From Opitutia bacterium (lineage in GTDB: Bacteria > Verrucomicrobiota > Verrucomicrobiia > Opitutales > Opitutaceae), in NCBI GenBank assembly GCA_003157575.1, contig PMKA01000117.1, forward strand, positions 1 to 23,093: a DNA stretch of 23,093 nucleotides, given 5' to 3'. The notes under the pieces were generated by a model. It did not search any database. It was not told where the DNA came from and saw only the letters and a list, made by a program, of their open reading frames with translations. This document shows, in pieces, positions 15,611 through 22,648 of the stretch (position 1 is the stretch's first letter; each line of letters begins with the position of its first letter). Position numbers and translations under genes: made by a program.

Positions 15611-15805
15611 TCATCGTTCGGATTCCCATGTCGGCGCCCCCTTCCCCTGTAGCTTGAAGACAAACGACTTTGCCCTTCCCCGACTATTGCGCAAATCGAA
15701 ACTGAAGCGCCCGGTGCCGTCGAACGCATCTCCTCCTGAAGCCAACACACGGGCAGGGAGAAATCTCGTGACGTGATATTGACAGAGCTCGGGATACCCA
15801 TTCAT
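15611..15805 (-). CDS. Doubtful 64-residue ORF
   Basis: This reads MNGYPELCQYHVTRFLPARV, then an alternating stretch containing FDGTGRFSFDLRNSRGRAKS and FVFKLQGKG, and a stop. The alternating hydrophobic and polar pattern in the middle looks like beta-strands of a real protein, perhaps a decayed fragment. There is no ribosome binding site, no signal peptide and no recognised family. It would lie in the direction of nrdJ, 251 bases upstream. Low confidence that it is translated. Confidence 0.15.
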   Translation of the reverse strand: MNGYPELCQYHVTRFLPARVLASGGDAFDGTGRFSFDLRNSRGRAKSFVFKLQGKGAPTWESER

Positions 15806-15900
15806 TTTTGTGCAAAAGATGGTCTGGTGCTAAAGAAAATCTCGCTGACGTCCGTCTTGTAACTGGTAAATTCGCATAAGCATGCTATCTTTCCTGCAAC

Positions 15901-16335
15901 ATGAATAAAAAACTATTCCCAGGGCTCCTGGATGCGGTAATGCAAAAAAATGGCATTAACCAAGTCCAATTGCACAAACTGACCGGGATCGCGGTTTCGC
16001 GGATCAACAATTATCTCCAGGCCAAGTATCGTACGATCAAGCCTGCCCATATCCAGGCGATCTGCGAGAAGGTCACAAGCGACAATCCGGAACGGGCCGA
16101 ACTGGTGAAGACTTACCTGCTTGATCTGCTTCCCGACGCCATGAAGAACGTCATCGAGATCAAGGCACTTACGAACGCCCGCGATTTCGAGGACTGGTAT
16201 CTTCGCCGCAACCGTCTTCCCCGCGATTTCGCCGGCGAATTCGAGGATCTCTACAAGATGTGCGTCTCCTTCCCTCGGGTCCGCGTTCGCACAGGCGATT
16301 GGATCCAGTTGATGAAGGAATGTTCGGCGAAATAG
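15901..16335 (+). CDS. HTH (XRE-like) DNA-binding protein of unknown role
   Basis: 144 residues starting MNKKLFPGLLDAVMQKNG. Residues about 18-60 form a Cro/C1-type helix-turn-helix: NQVQLHKLTGIAVSRINNYL followed by QAKYRTIKPAHIQAICEKV, where TGIAVSRINNYL is the turn and recognition helix. The C-terminal 80 residues (DAMKNVIEIKALTNARDFED, then WYLRRNRLPRDFAGEFEDLY) match no family I know. They contain several Trp, Arg and acidic residues and may bind a ligand or partner. Base composition is visibly less GC-rich than the neighbours and codons are less biased, which may point to transfer. It is a single-gene unit with its own terminator, divergent from nrdJ across 541 bases. It could be a phage-derived or host repressor. 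Its target is unknown, though nrdJ is one candidate. Confidence 0.8.
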   Translation: MNKKLFPGLLDAVMQKNGINQVQLHKLTGIAVSRINNYLQAKYRTIKPAHIQAICEKVTSDNPERAELVKTYLLDLLPDAMKNVIEIKALTNARDFEDWYLRRNRLPRDFAGEFEDLYKMCVSFPRVRVRTGDWIQLMKECSAK

Positions 16336-16361
16336 GGCCGGCGTTCATTTTGCGAATCGGG

Positions 16362-16392
16362 AGCCTGTCGGACATCGCCGGCAGGCTTTTTT
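16362..16392 (+). terminator. Rho-independent terminator of the HTH gene
   Basis: The stem AGCCTGTCGG / CCGGCAGGCT has ten pairs (one T-G wobble) around a 6-base loop ACATCG and runs directly into TTTTTT. It lies 26 bases after the HTH stop codon. This is the clearest intrinsic terminator in the window. Confidence 0.9.
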
Positions 16393-16496
16393 GTGGCTCC
16401 ATGGCCGGGATCGACCACTCCTTGATTCGGCAGTTGAGGCTTCCTCTCCTCGTGGCTTCGAGCGGGAGCCCATCGACCTTGCCCGGGACGCTGGGA

Positions 16497-16511
16497 GCCT
16501 GCCGGGCAGGC
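16497..16511. repeat. Short perfect palindrome
   Basis: GCCTGCCGGGCAGGC is a 7-bp palindrome around one central base, between the HTH gene and namZ. It shares the AGCCTGCCGG arm with the terminator 110 bases upstream. It has no T-tract on either side. It may be a duplicated terminator half or an operator; nothing else supports a function. Confidence 0.3.
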
Positions 16512-16596
16512 GAGACAATGCCGCAGGGATAGCTGGTAATGCCGGTTCCGGCTCGACGCCCCGTTGGTTCCCGCCAGAGTCTTCCGGTCCATCATC

Positions 16597-17970
16597 GTGA
16601 ATTTCCATCTGAGAGCATCGATCTTTCTTGTTGTCATCCTGTCCTTTCTGATCGGCTTCACGGCGTGCTTTTCGGGAAAACATCGCCCTGCTCGCCCCGT
16701 TAGGGTCACTCAGACGGTCCCACCGGGCGCTCCCGCCATCACCCCGTCGCCCGGCCTGCCCCCTGTACAAGGGGAGCGGATCTTCCCGATCATGCTCGGC
16801 GTTGACGTCCTTGAGCGCAGCGGTTTCTCCGCAATCAAGGGCAAACGCATCGGACTGCTGACCCATGCCGCCGGAGTCAACCGTCGGGGCGAAAGCACCG
16901 TGGACGTTCTTCGGCGGGCGCCCGGAGTCAGGCTTGTTGCCCTCTTCGCTCCTGAACACGGCCTCTACGGGACCGGAGAGGCGGGTAAAAACCTCCTCGA
17001 CAGCGTCGATTCCCGCACCGGCCTCCCGGTCTATTCCCTGTACGGCAAGAGCAAGGATCGCAAGCCAACAAAGATGATGCTCGCGGGACTTGATGCGCTT
17101 GTGATCGACCTGCAGGACATAGGTGTTCGCAGCTACACGTTTTCCAGCGCCATGCTTTATGCGATGGAATCCTGTTTCCAGAACAACGTCGAAGTGATCG
17201 TTCTTGACCGACCGAATCCACTGGGAGGCCTGAAGGTGGATGGACCGCCGATGGACAAGACGTTGATGAGCTATGTCGGAGCCTTCCGCGTGCCCTATGT
17301 GCACGGTCTGACGATCGGCGAGCTTGCCCGCCTCGCCGCAGCAACCCCGGGCGCCCTCGCGGAACCGGAAGCGGTGCGTTTGAAAGGCAGGCTGACAGTG
17401 GTGCCCATGCAAGGGTGGCGGCGGTCCATGCGGTGGCCGGACACCGGACTCAAATTTGTGCCCACCTCGCCTTTCGTGCAGGACTTTTTCGCCTGCGTCG
17501 GCTACGCCATGACCGGCCTCGGCTGCGAGATCGGCGGCTTTACCCACGGCAACGCGAGCACGCGTCCTTTCGTCGCGTTTCGCGGAAAAACGAGCGAGCA
17601 ACTCCAGAAGGAACTCGAAGCGCTCAAACTGCCCGGGCTCGTTTTCGTCAGGACGTCCCCGCCGGTGGCCGGCAGGAAGCCGTCAACGGAAGTACAGATC
17701 GAGGTTGCCAACTGGGCGGCCTGGCAGCCGACCGATCTGAGTTTTTACATGATGCGCCTGGCCTGCAGGTGGAATGCGCAGAATCCTTTTGCAACGGCTC
17801 CGGCGGACAAGATCTCCATGTTCAACAAGCTGACCGGCTCCGAAACCTGGTATGCCTCTCTCAGCCACGATGGAGCCAGGGTCAATGTCGAAGGATTCCT
17901 GGCGGACTGGCGCCAGCAGGCCCGTGTTTTTCAGCAGCAGTCCCGGCGCTTCTGGCTCTACCCCGAGTAG
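16597..17970 (+). CDS. namZ: Exo-beta-N-acetylmuramidase NamZ (DUF1343) lipoprotein
   Basis: 457 residues from a GTG at 16597; the frame is open to a TTG at 16564, but the shorter start gives the better signal peptide (NFHLRASIFLVVILSFLIGFTAC). The Cys at 24 is a probable lipidation site. After a Pro-rich linker (about 28-60) the DUF1343 domain fills the rest: GVDVLERSGFSAIKGKRIGLLTH, with AGVNRRGESTVDVLRRAPGV, ALFAPEHGLYGTGEAG (48 and on), LDALVIDLQDIGVRSYTF, VLDRPNPLGG, YVHGLTIGELARL and PTSPFVQDFFACVGYAMTG. NamZ (GH171) removes terminal MurNAc from peptidoglycan fragments in muropeptide recycling, as shown for Bacillus subtilis and Tannerella enzymes. Here it would be membrane-anchored in the periplasm. 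No murQ or amiE gene is adjacent. Family assignment is firm; enzyme activity is inferred. Confidence 0.9.
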   Translation: MNFHLRASIFLVVILSFLIGFTACFSGKHRPARPVRVTQTVPPGAPAITPSPGLPPVQGERIFPIMLGVDVLERSGFSAIKGKRIGLLTHAAGVNRRGESTVDVLRRAPGVRLVALFAPEHGLYGTGEAGKNLLDSVDSRTGLPVYSLYGKSKDRKPTKMMLAGLDALVIDLQDIGVRSYTFSSAMLYAMESCFQNNVEVIVLDRPNPLGGLKVDGPPMDKTLMSYVGAFRVPYVHGLTIGELARLAAATPGALAEPEAVRLKGRLTVVPMQGWRRSMRWPDTGLKFVPTSPFVQDFFACVGYAMTGLGCEIGGFTHGNASTRPFVAFRGKTSEQLQKELEALKLPGLVFVRTSPPVAGRKPSTEVQIEVANWAAWQPTDLSFYMMRLACRWNAQNPFATAPADKISMFNKLTGSETWYASLSHDGARVNVEGFLADWRQQARVFQQQSRRFWLYPE

Positions 17971-18132
17971 GCCTTCCGCCGGGGGGCCGGGCCGCGGTGT
18001 TTTGAAGGGCTTTTTCACCTGCTGGTGTTATCCTATTTGCCATCGCCCTCTTCACCGCCGTGACATCGACCAGACATTGCCTGCAGCTGCGCTCTCCGGC
18101 GGACCGTTCCGCCAGGAACAAAACCTAACTCC

Positions 18133-18474
18133 ATGCATCCCCCATCCGATCCTCTTGATTCCCTGCTCGATCGCTGGCATGAGACGCCTGAGCCTCCGCA
18201 GAATTTGACGACGGAGGTGTGGCGCCGGATCGCGGTGGTTGACAACCGCGCTGAACGGCCCGGCCTTCTCGCCCGGATTGAAGCCGCATTCTCGCGCCCG
18301 TCATTCGCCATTGCGTTCGTCTCGGCCTGCATGCTCCTCGGCCTTTTCCTTGCGGAAGTCCGCCTCGCAAGACTTCACGCGGAACGCGGGGCGCAGATTG
18401 CGCAAAGCTACCTCCGCCTGATCGATCCCCTCATGGACAAGCCGGCTGTAAAGATCGCCTCCAACCAGCCATGA
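18133..18474 (+). CDS. Short single-pass anti-sigma-like protein (CnrY-like)
   Basis: 113 residues starting MHPPSDPLDSLLDRWHETPE. Topology is a cytoplasmic N-terminal part (1-56) containing PPQNLTTEVWRRIAVVDNRA, one membrane helix (about 58-77, FAIAFVSACMLLGLFLAEV) and a short outer tail of about 36 residues. There is no zinc motif. It overlaps the next gene by four bases (ATGA at 18471), and a periplasmic sensor and an ECF sigma factor follow. Length, topology and gene order match CnrY of the CnrYXH system, in which a small membrane anti-sigma holds the sigma factor until the sensor binds metal. Sequence similarity is too low to call by eye. The role is inferred from context. Confidence 0.7.
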   Translation: MHPPSDPLDSLLDRWHETPEPPQNLTTEVWRRIAVVDNRAERPGLLARIEAAFSRPSFAIAFVSACMLLGLFLAEVRLARLHAERGAQIAQSYLRLIDPLMDKPAVKIASNQP

Positions 18475-18929
18475 AACACACCTTCTTCATCGTCCTCGCC
18501 GGCCTGATGTCAGCCGTGCTGGCGCACGTCGGCTGGTTCTTTTCCCAGCAGCCGTGCCATGGCAACGGCCTCGACTGCCAGCTCGAGTGGATGAAAACCG
18601 AGCTGAAGCTATCCAACGAGCAATTCGCCCGGATCAAGGCGATCCACGAACAGTCGAGCCCGCGTCTTTTGGCCCTGGCGGCGCAGGTTGCCCGGATGCG
18701 CGAGGAATATGACGCCTTCGAACATGAACGGACGACTTCCGGGCAGATCGACTTCCTCGAGTTCGCGCACTTCGTCGAGCAACGACGCGCGGTTGACCGC
18801 GAATGCCTGACCTCGACCCAACGGCTGGTCGCCGACACCTCCCAGGTGATGACGGCGAAGCAACGGGAGCGGTATCTCGGGCTGCTCGGCCCGGTTCTTC
18901 AGATGGGGACACGCCTGACCATCGACTGA
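18471..18929 (+). CDS. CnrX/Spy-like periplasmic metal-sensor protein
   Basis: 152 residues. The N-terminal hydrophobic segment (about 4-24, FFIVLAGLMSAVLAHVGWFF) acts as signal anchor. The rest is mostly helical, as in the heavy-metal resistance family (PF13801: CnrX, ZraP, Spy, CpxP), with WMKTELKLSNEQFARIKAIH as the diagnostic LxLTxEQ-type stretch and MTAKQRERYLGLL near the end. Possible metal ligands are C29, H30 and C36 just after the anchor, H59 and E60, and H72-like His residues further on. CnrX uses two His, a Glu, a His and a Met; here Cys replaces some, so copper or zinc would be as likely as nickel or cobalt. It overlaps the anti-sigma-like gene by ATGA and ends 21 bases before the sigma gene, consistent with signal relay among the three. 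Confidence 0.8.
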   Translation: MKHTFFIVLAGLMSAVLAHVGWFFSQQPCHGNGLDCQLEWMKTELKLSNEQFARIKAIHEQSSPRLLALAAQVARMREEYDAFEHERTTSGQIDFLEFAHFVEQRRAVDRECLTSTQRLVADTSQVMTAKQRERYLGLLGPVLQMGTRLTID

Positions 18930-18950
18930 GGCTGCGGGTCAGGAATCCCC

Positions 18951-19553
18951 GTGAACTCTACCCCCGCCAGCGATGAAGCCGCCCTTCAGGCGCTAAAGGA
19001 AGGGCGCGACAGTGCCCTTGGTGAATTGATCGCCCGATGGCAGCGGCCCTTGTTCGCGTTCGCATGGCGCTACGTCCAGAACTCGGCTGATGCGCACGAT
19101 CTGGTCGCCGAGACCTTCGTCCGGCTGCACCAGCACAGGGACCGCCTTCGTTTGGACACCAAGCTGTCTGCCTGGCTGTTCACCACGCTGTCCAATCTCT
19201 GCCACAATCACTATCGCTGGCGCCGCCGGCATCCGACCGTCAGTCTCGACGCTCCGATCGACGACACCGATTCCTCCGCCCACGACACCATCCCTTCCGA
19301 TTGTGCGGCGCCCGACTCGGCGCTGGAACGCGACGAGGCGCGCGATGCGGTCCGGGCGGCCATCGACCGGCTGCCCCACGACCTTAAGACCACGCTGCTT
19401 CTCCACCATTACGAAAAGCTCTCCTACCGCGAGATAGGCGCCGTCGTCGGCTGCTCGGAGCGCGGTGTGGAAACACGCCTCTACCGCGCACGGCAGCGTC
19501 TTCGCGAGGAATTGACCGGATTCCTGAGCGAGTCCGCAGCCGTCTATACTTAG
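18951..19553 (+). CDS. ECF-type RNA polymerase sigma factor (CnrH-like position)
   Basis: 200 residues from the GTG at 18951, preceded by AGGA at a suitable distance. Sigma region 2 (about 20-90): FAWRYVQNSADAHDLVAETF, VRLHQHRDRL, then KLSAWLFTTLSNLCHNHYRW. A long Asp/Ser/Ala-rich linker (about 98-125) leads to region 4 (about 130-185): IDRLPHDLKTTLLLHHYEKL, SYREIGAVVGCSERGVETRL and YRARQRL. It ends with SESAAVYT. The last two residues and the TAG stop are encoded by the left end of the IS630-type element that follows; the pre-insertion gene probably ended at SESAAV. Position after a short anti-sigma-like gene and a periplasmic sensor matches cnrYXH. Its regulon is not in the window. Confidence 0.93.
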   Translation: MNSTPASDEAALQALKEGRDSALGELIARWQRPLFAFAWRYVQNSADAHDLVAETFVRLHQHRDRLRLDTKLSAWLFTTLSNLCHNHYRWRRRHPTVSLDAPIDDTDSSAHDTIPSDCAAPDSALERDEARDAVRAAIDRLPHDLKTTLLLHHYEKLSYREIGAVVGCSERGVETRLYRARQRLREELTGFLSESAAVYT

Positions 19554-19573
19554 CGACATAAAAGATTGCGGAT
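19547..19573 (+). repeat. Left terminal inverted repeat of the IS
   Basis: It contains TACT at the outer edge, six variable bases, and CATAAAAGATTGCGGAT. It pairs with the right end. Confidence 0.85.
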
Positions 19574-19600
19574 ATAATAGATTGGGTGCAGTCATCTGGC

Positions 19601-20125
19601 ATGCGCCCTTTAACCTTATCATTTCCGGATCACAGCCGCGTGCTGTTGCAGCAAGAAATCAATCGCCATCAGGATGCCCGGTACGAGCACCGGCTGCACA
19701 GCGTGCTGCTCGTCGCTTCCGGGTTGAGTTGCGAGAGGGTCGCCAGTCTGTTTGGCGACTCGCCCCGCACCTTGGTCAATTGGGTGCGACGCTTCGACGG
19801 GAAGGGTCTGGTCGGGCTAGCCGAAGGCAACCATTCTGGACGGCCCACCCGACTTTCCGCCGATCAATTGGAGGAAGTGCGCAGTTTGGTGCGTCAACCG
19901 CCGACGGCCGCCGAGGTGGACGCCAATCTCTGGGATGGGAAGACGCTCCGCGTTTGCCTGCAGAAACGCTATGACGTGCAGATGAGTGTACGCCAGTGTC
20001 AACGTCTCTTTCGTTTGGTGGACACTCGGTATCGGTTGCGTCGACCGCTGGTCGCCAAAGCCGATCCGCAACGGCAGGCAGAGCATAAAAAAAACTCCAA
20101 TTATGGGCGCACGACCCGACTGTAG
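19601..20125 (+). CDS. IS630-type transposase, first frame (DNA-binding part)
   Basis: 174 residues from the ATG at 19601 (MRPLTLSFPDHSRVLLQQEI); a GTG at 19586 is also in frame. It carries the two helix-turn-helix parts of IS630 transposases: HSVLLVASGLSCERVASLFG with SPRTLVNWVRRFD, then GLVGLAEGNHSGRPTRLSAD and LQKRYDVQMSVRQCQRLFRL. The frame ends at TAG 20123, right after a run of eight A (20087-20094). The catalytic domain follows in the -1 frame. The sequence A AAA AAC at 20089-20095, read as codons AAA and AAC, is a classic slippery heptamer, so a fused OrfAB is probably made by -1 frameshifting or by slippage on the A run. Alone this frame would bind the ends without cutting. Confidence 0.88.
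   Translation: MRPLTLSFPDHSRVLLQQEINRHQDARYEHRLHSVLLVASGLSCERVASLFGDSPRTLVNWVRRFDGKGLVGLAEGNHSGRPTRLSADQLEEVRSLVRQPPTAAEVDANLWDGKTLRVCLQKRYDVQMSVRQCQRLFRLVDTRYRLRRPLVAKADPQRQAEHKKNSNYGRTTRL
20089..20095 (+). promoter_or_regulatory. Slippery site for -1 frameshift
   Basis: A AAA AAC in the register X XXY YYZ of the first transposase frame, inside a run of eight A. A -1 shift here joins the two frames and restores the first catalytic Asp. Transcript slippage on the A run would have the same effect. Confidence 0.7.
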
Positions 20126-20643
20126 ATCTTTGGTCGCTCGACGAGGTGCATTTCTGCCAGCATGGTTCACGTTGTCGGATGTGGGTGCCGTGGGAGGAAG
20201 ACGACCCGGTCATGTGGCATTATCCGGGCCGCAAGAGCGTGGGATATTTTGGGGCCGTGCGCGTGCGGGACGGCAAGAGCCTCTTCCGCAAGGAACCTGA
20301 GATGTTCAACGGCGAGACCTTCTTGGCTTTTATGCGGCAGTTGGAAACCGCCAGCCAGGAACCCGGACGGCGGGTCATCGTCATCATCGACAACGCCAAA
20401 TACCATCACGCCAAACTGCACGCAGCCTGGAGGCTCGAACAGCAGGAGCGATTTTGCTTGGATTTCCTGCCCCCCTACAGCCCCGAGCTAAACCCAATCG
20501 AGCGGGTCTGGAAACGAACCCGGCGAAACTGCCTCCACAATGTCTACTTCCCACGACTAGCCTTGGTCTCAGAAACGGTTGAAAAGCAGTTCGCTCGCTG
20601 GTCACAACCGAATACAGAACTTGCCGAACTCTGTCGGCTATGA
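20089..20643 (+). CDS. IS630-type transposase, second frame (DDE catalytic part)
   Basis: This is the -1 frame relative to the first transposase frame, open from 20089 to the TGA at 20641. It reads KKLQLWAHDPTVDLWSLDEV, so the first catalytic Asp (SLDEVHF) lies upstream of the only nearby ATG (20146) and is reached only by frameshift from the first frame. The second Asp is in VIIIDNAKYHHAK and the Glu in PPYSPELNPIERVWK, completing the DDE triad, with about 36 residues between the last two. The motif YSPELNPIE is diagnostic of the IS630 family. The C-terminus overlaps the right inverted repeat by one base. Both frames are otherwise undamaged. Confidence 0.88.
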   Translation, partial: KKLQLWAHDPTVDLWSLDEVHFCQHGSRCRMWVPWEEDDPVMWHYPGRKSVGYFGAVRVRDGKSLFRKEPEMFNGETFLAFMRQLETASQEPGRRVIVIIDNAKYHHAKLHAAWRLEQQERFCLDFLPPYSPELNPIERVWKRTRRNCLHNVYFPRLALVSETVEKQFARWSQPNTELAELCRL

Positions 20644-20669
20644 TCCGCAATCTTTTATGGCGTCGAGTA
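20643..20669 (-). repeat. Right terminal inverted repeat of the IS
   Basis: It is the reverse complement of the left repeat: 17 identical core bases, six mostly different bases, then four identical outer bases. It begins at the last base of the transposase stop codon. Confidence 0.85.
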
Positions 20670-20706
20670 TAGTTGAGCACGGAGGACGAAGTCCGGCGGG
20701 CTCCTG

Positions 20707-21540
20707 CTATGGGATCTTCAGCGTCATTCCGGGCCGCACCGCCTTTTCGTCTTTGAGCACGTCACGGTTCGCGTCGAGGATGGCATGCCACCGGGCGCTG
20801 CTGCCGTAATACCGCTGGGCTATCTTGGCAAGGGTCTCGCCCTGGGTGACCACGTGCGTACGGCCGGACGGGGCCGGTTTCGCCGCCGGGGTTTCCGGTT
20901 GCGCGCCATGTTGGGCGGGCCGGGCGGCCGGAGCATCGGCCGCTGAAGGACTGCCAAAAGAACCGTGAATGACAGCCGGGGACGGTACAGAGTCCGGCAC
21001 AGGGACCAGCACATCCGACGGGGCTCCGGCCGTGCTCTTTGCACCCTGGTTCAGCCTGGATATCTCCTCCTTGAGTTCGATGTTCTGCTTCTGGAGCTCG
21101 TCGATCCGGTTCATCAAATCGAGGCGCAGCATCTGGTCCTCCAGCGGCCGGGCGGGCAGCGTCCGGGCGAAATCTCGCATCGCGGCGTCGATCCGCTGCC
21201 GAACCAGCTCCGCCTGCTTGGAGTTGGGCTCCAGCTCGAGGTATTTGCGAAAATGGTAGATCGCATCGATGGGGTCCTTGATGTACTGCTGGTAGATCAA
21301 GCCCGCCTCCAGGTGGGACTCCGGCGCATCCTCATTCCGCTTCTCGATGACCTTGATGTAGGCGGCGAGCGCCTCCTGGTAGCGTCCCTGTCGCTTCAGC
21401 TGGTCGCCCTGCCGGTAATACGGCTCGTTCGTCTCCGAGCCAAGGGAAAGGCGGTCGGTGCCGTCGCACCCCGCGAGCACGATCAGCGAGAGCCACAGCA
21501 GCGCGCGGGGCATTTTCAGAATGTGATGCAGTCGCCGCAT
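20707..21540 (-). CDS. Lipoprotein with TPR region and C-terminal LysM domain
   Basis: 277 residues from the ATG at 21540; a Met at codon 10 would also give a good signal peptide. Lipobox LIVLAGC puts the lipidated Cys at 25. Residues about 40-112 are TPR-like (YYRQGDQLKRQGRYQEALAA, then DAIYHFRKYLELEPNSKQA). A coiled coil follows (about 133-166, RLDLMNRIDELQKQNIELKE). A Pro/Ala linker (170-225) leads to one LysM domain (about 229-277): HVVTQGETLAKIAQRYYGSS, then ILDANRDVLKDEKAVRPGMT and LKIP. LysM binds peptidoglycan glycan strands. With a lipid anchor and TPR, the protein may scaffold an envelope complex between membrane and cell wall. It is divergent from kdsD across 78 bases. No close partner gene identifies its role. 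Confidence 0.88.
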   Translation of the reverse strand: MRRLHHILKMPRALLWLSLIVLAGCDGTDRLSLGSETNEPYYRQGDQLKRQGRYQEALAAYIKVIEKRNEDAPESHLEAGLIYQQYIKDPIDAIYHFRKYLELEPNSKQAELVRQRIDAAMRDFARTLPARPLEDQMLRLDLMNRIDELQKQNIELKEEISRLNQGAKSTAGAPSDVLVPVPDSVPSPAVIHGSFGSPSAADAPAARPAQHGAQPETPAAKPAPSGRTHVVTQGETLAKIAQRYYGSSARWHAILDANRDVLKDEKAVRPGMTLKIP

Positions 21541-21618
21541 GGGGGCACGGGAATGGGATTGAATGCGGAAGAACGGGGACTAAGTTCACTCCACGCGCAT
21601 TTCCAACACAAATCCTAA

Positions 21619-22608
21619 ATGACTTACGACGTTGCATCCGCCCTCGCCCGCGGCCGCGAGTGCATCCGTATCGAGATGGAGGCGCTCCAGAACACTGCGG
21701 AGGCGCTGGACGAGTCGTTCGTCGCGGTGGTGGAGGCAGTCGAGGCAGCACAGAAGGCCGGACGAAAGCTGATTTTCAGCGGGGTCGGCAAGTCGGCGCA
21801 CATCGCCCAGAAACTCGCGGGCACGTTCAACAGCACGGGAGTGACCTCGTGTTTTCTCGACGCCACGCAGGCGTTGCATGGCGACCTCGGGCTGTGTGCG
21901 GCGGGCGACCTGGCCGTGCTCCTTAGCAACAGCGGCCAGACCGCGGAGATGCTGCGTTTGCTGACGATGTTGAAGCGCTTTGAGCTGACGCTCGTCGCCT
22001 TGACCGGGAATTCCGATTCCGAACTCGCCAGGGGGGCCGATCTGAAGCTGCTCTATCGCGTCCCCCGGGAGGCGTGCCCGCTGAGACTCGCGCCCACGGC
22101 CAGCACGACGGCGGCCCTCGCGCTCGGCGATGCCCTCGCCATGGTGCTGTTGGAACGCCGCGGCTTCACGCGGGAGGATTTCGCACGCCTCCACCCGGCG
22201 GGCAATCTCGGCACGGCCCTGCTGCTCAAGGTTAGGGACATCATGCGCGTCGGCGACCGTCTTCCGGTGATGTCGGACAAGGGCACGATCCAGGAGGCGA
22301 TTCTCGGGATGACCAGTGCCAAGGCGGGCTCAATCGCCCTCGTCGACGAATCCTCGGGCGCGCTCACCGGCATCCTGACCGACGGCGATCTCCGCCGCCA
22401 TATGCTGGGCACGCCCGGTTTTCTTTCGCAGCCGGTCCACTGTTTCATGACCCGCACGCCAAAGTCCGTCCGCGGCGACGCACTGGCCGTGGAGGCGTTG
22501 CGGATCTTCGACCGCTTCAAAATCGACGATCTTCTGGTCGTGGATGACGCAGGCCGGCCGGTCGGCCTGGTCGATGTGCAGGACCTGCCCAAGATGAAGC
22601 TGCTGTAA
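21619..22608 (+). CDS. kdsD: Arabinose-5-phosphate isomerase KdsD
   Basis: 329 residues, the usual length for KdsD/KpsF/GutQ. It converts ribulose 5-phosphate to arabinose 5-phosphate, the first step to Kdo for LPS. The SIS domain (about 30-185) shows LIFSGVGKSAHIAQKLAGTF (51-70), DATQALHGDLG with H87, LLSNSGQT (101-108) and LRLAPTASTTAALALGDALA. The typical FHPGGxLG appears here as LHPAGNLG (191-198), a mild variation. Two CBS domains follow (about 205-329): VRDIMRVGDRLPVM, then IALVDESSGALTGILTDGDL and RRH, then CFMTRTPKSV and IDDLLVVDDAGRPVGLVDVQ. No other Kdo gene is next to it. Among SIS-CBS proteins, KdsD is by far the likeliest in a Gram-negative core locus. Confidence 0.94.
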   Translation: MTYDVASALARGRECIRIEMEALQNTAEALDESFVAVVEAVEAAQKAGRKLIFSGVGKSAHIAQKLAGTFNSTGVTSCFLDATQALHGDLGLCAAGDLAVLLSNSGQTAEMLRLLTMLKRFELTLVALTGNSDSELARGADLKLLYRVPREACPLRLAPTASTTAALALGDALAMVLLERRGFTREDFARLHPAGNLGTALLLKVRDIMRVGDRLPVMSDKGTIQEAILGMTSAKAGSIALVDESSGALTGILTDGDLRRHMLGTPGFLSQPVHCFMTRTPKSVRGDALAVEALRIFDRFKIDDLLVVDDAGRPVGLVDVQDLPKMKLL

Positions 22609-22648
22609 ATGCGCCCCGCGGCGGATGCCGCCCAGTGGAAGAATCCGA

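Larger units (their letters stand above)
15360..15900. other. Long intergenic region upstream of nrdJ and the HTH gene
   Basis: This 541-base divergent region must hold the promoters of nrdJ (minus) and of the HTH gene (plus). It is AT-richer than its surroundings near both ends. It contains a strong inverted repeat in the nrdJ leader (listed separately) followed by smaller potential hairpins (GGCT/AGCC and CCGC/GCGG) closer to nrdJ. A perfect TTGACA lies at 15779-15784 on the plus strand, but nothing like a -10 box is correctly spaced from it. A 64-codon minus-strand ORF at 15611-15805 is possible but unsupported. I see no cobalamin riboswitch core and no NrdR box. Confidence 0.45.
19547..20669 (+). 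mobile_element. IS630-family insertion sequence
   Basis: About 1.12 kb with terminal inverted repeats. The core CATAAAAGATTGCGGAT is 17/17 at both ends (19557-19573 and complement of 20643-20659). The ends extend outward to a matching TACT (19547-19550 and complement of 20666-20669), with six poorly matched bases between. Flanking TA dinucleotides at 19545-19546 and 20670-20671 fit the TA target duplication of the IS630/Tc1-mariner group. It holds a two-frame DDE transposase. A second reading with TA at 19547-19548 as the duplication is possible. Both ends and all catalytic residues are intact, so the copy looks recent and possibly active. Confidence 0.9.

Noticed and set aside
13284..15776. 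830-codon open frame on the plus strand opposite nrdJ
   Set aside because: It is antisense to a fully supported nrdJ and is Arg/His/Pro-rich with no domain. It is a high-GC shadow.
15600..15780. Possible cobalamin riboswitch before nrdJ
   Set aside because: A short CAGGAG stretch on the minus strand recalls the B12 box, but the rest of the box and the core helices are missing.
16345..17601. 418-codon minus-strand frame opposite namZ
   Set aside because: It is a shadow of the DUF1343 gene, and its start lies inside that gene.
20673..20706. Hairpin GGAC/GTCC after the IS as terminator of the sigma operon
   Set aside because: It is a four-pair stem without a T-tract, and the IS now separates it from the operon.
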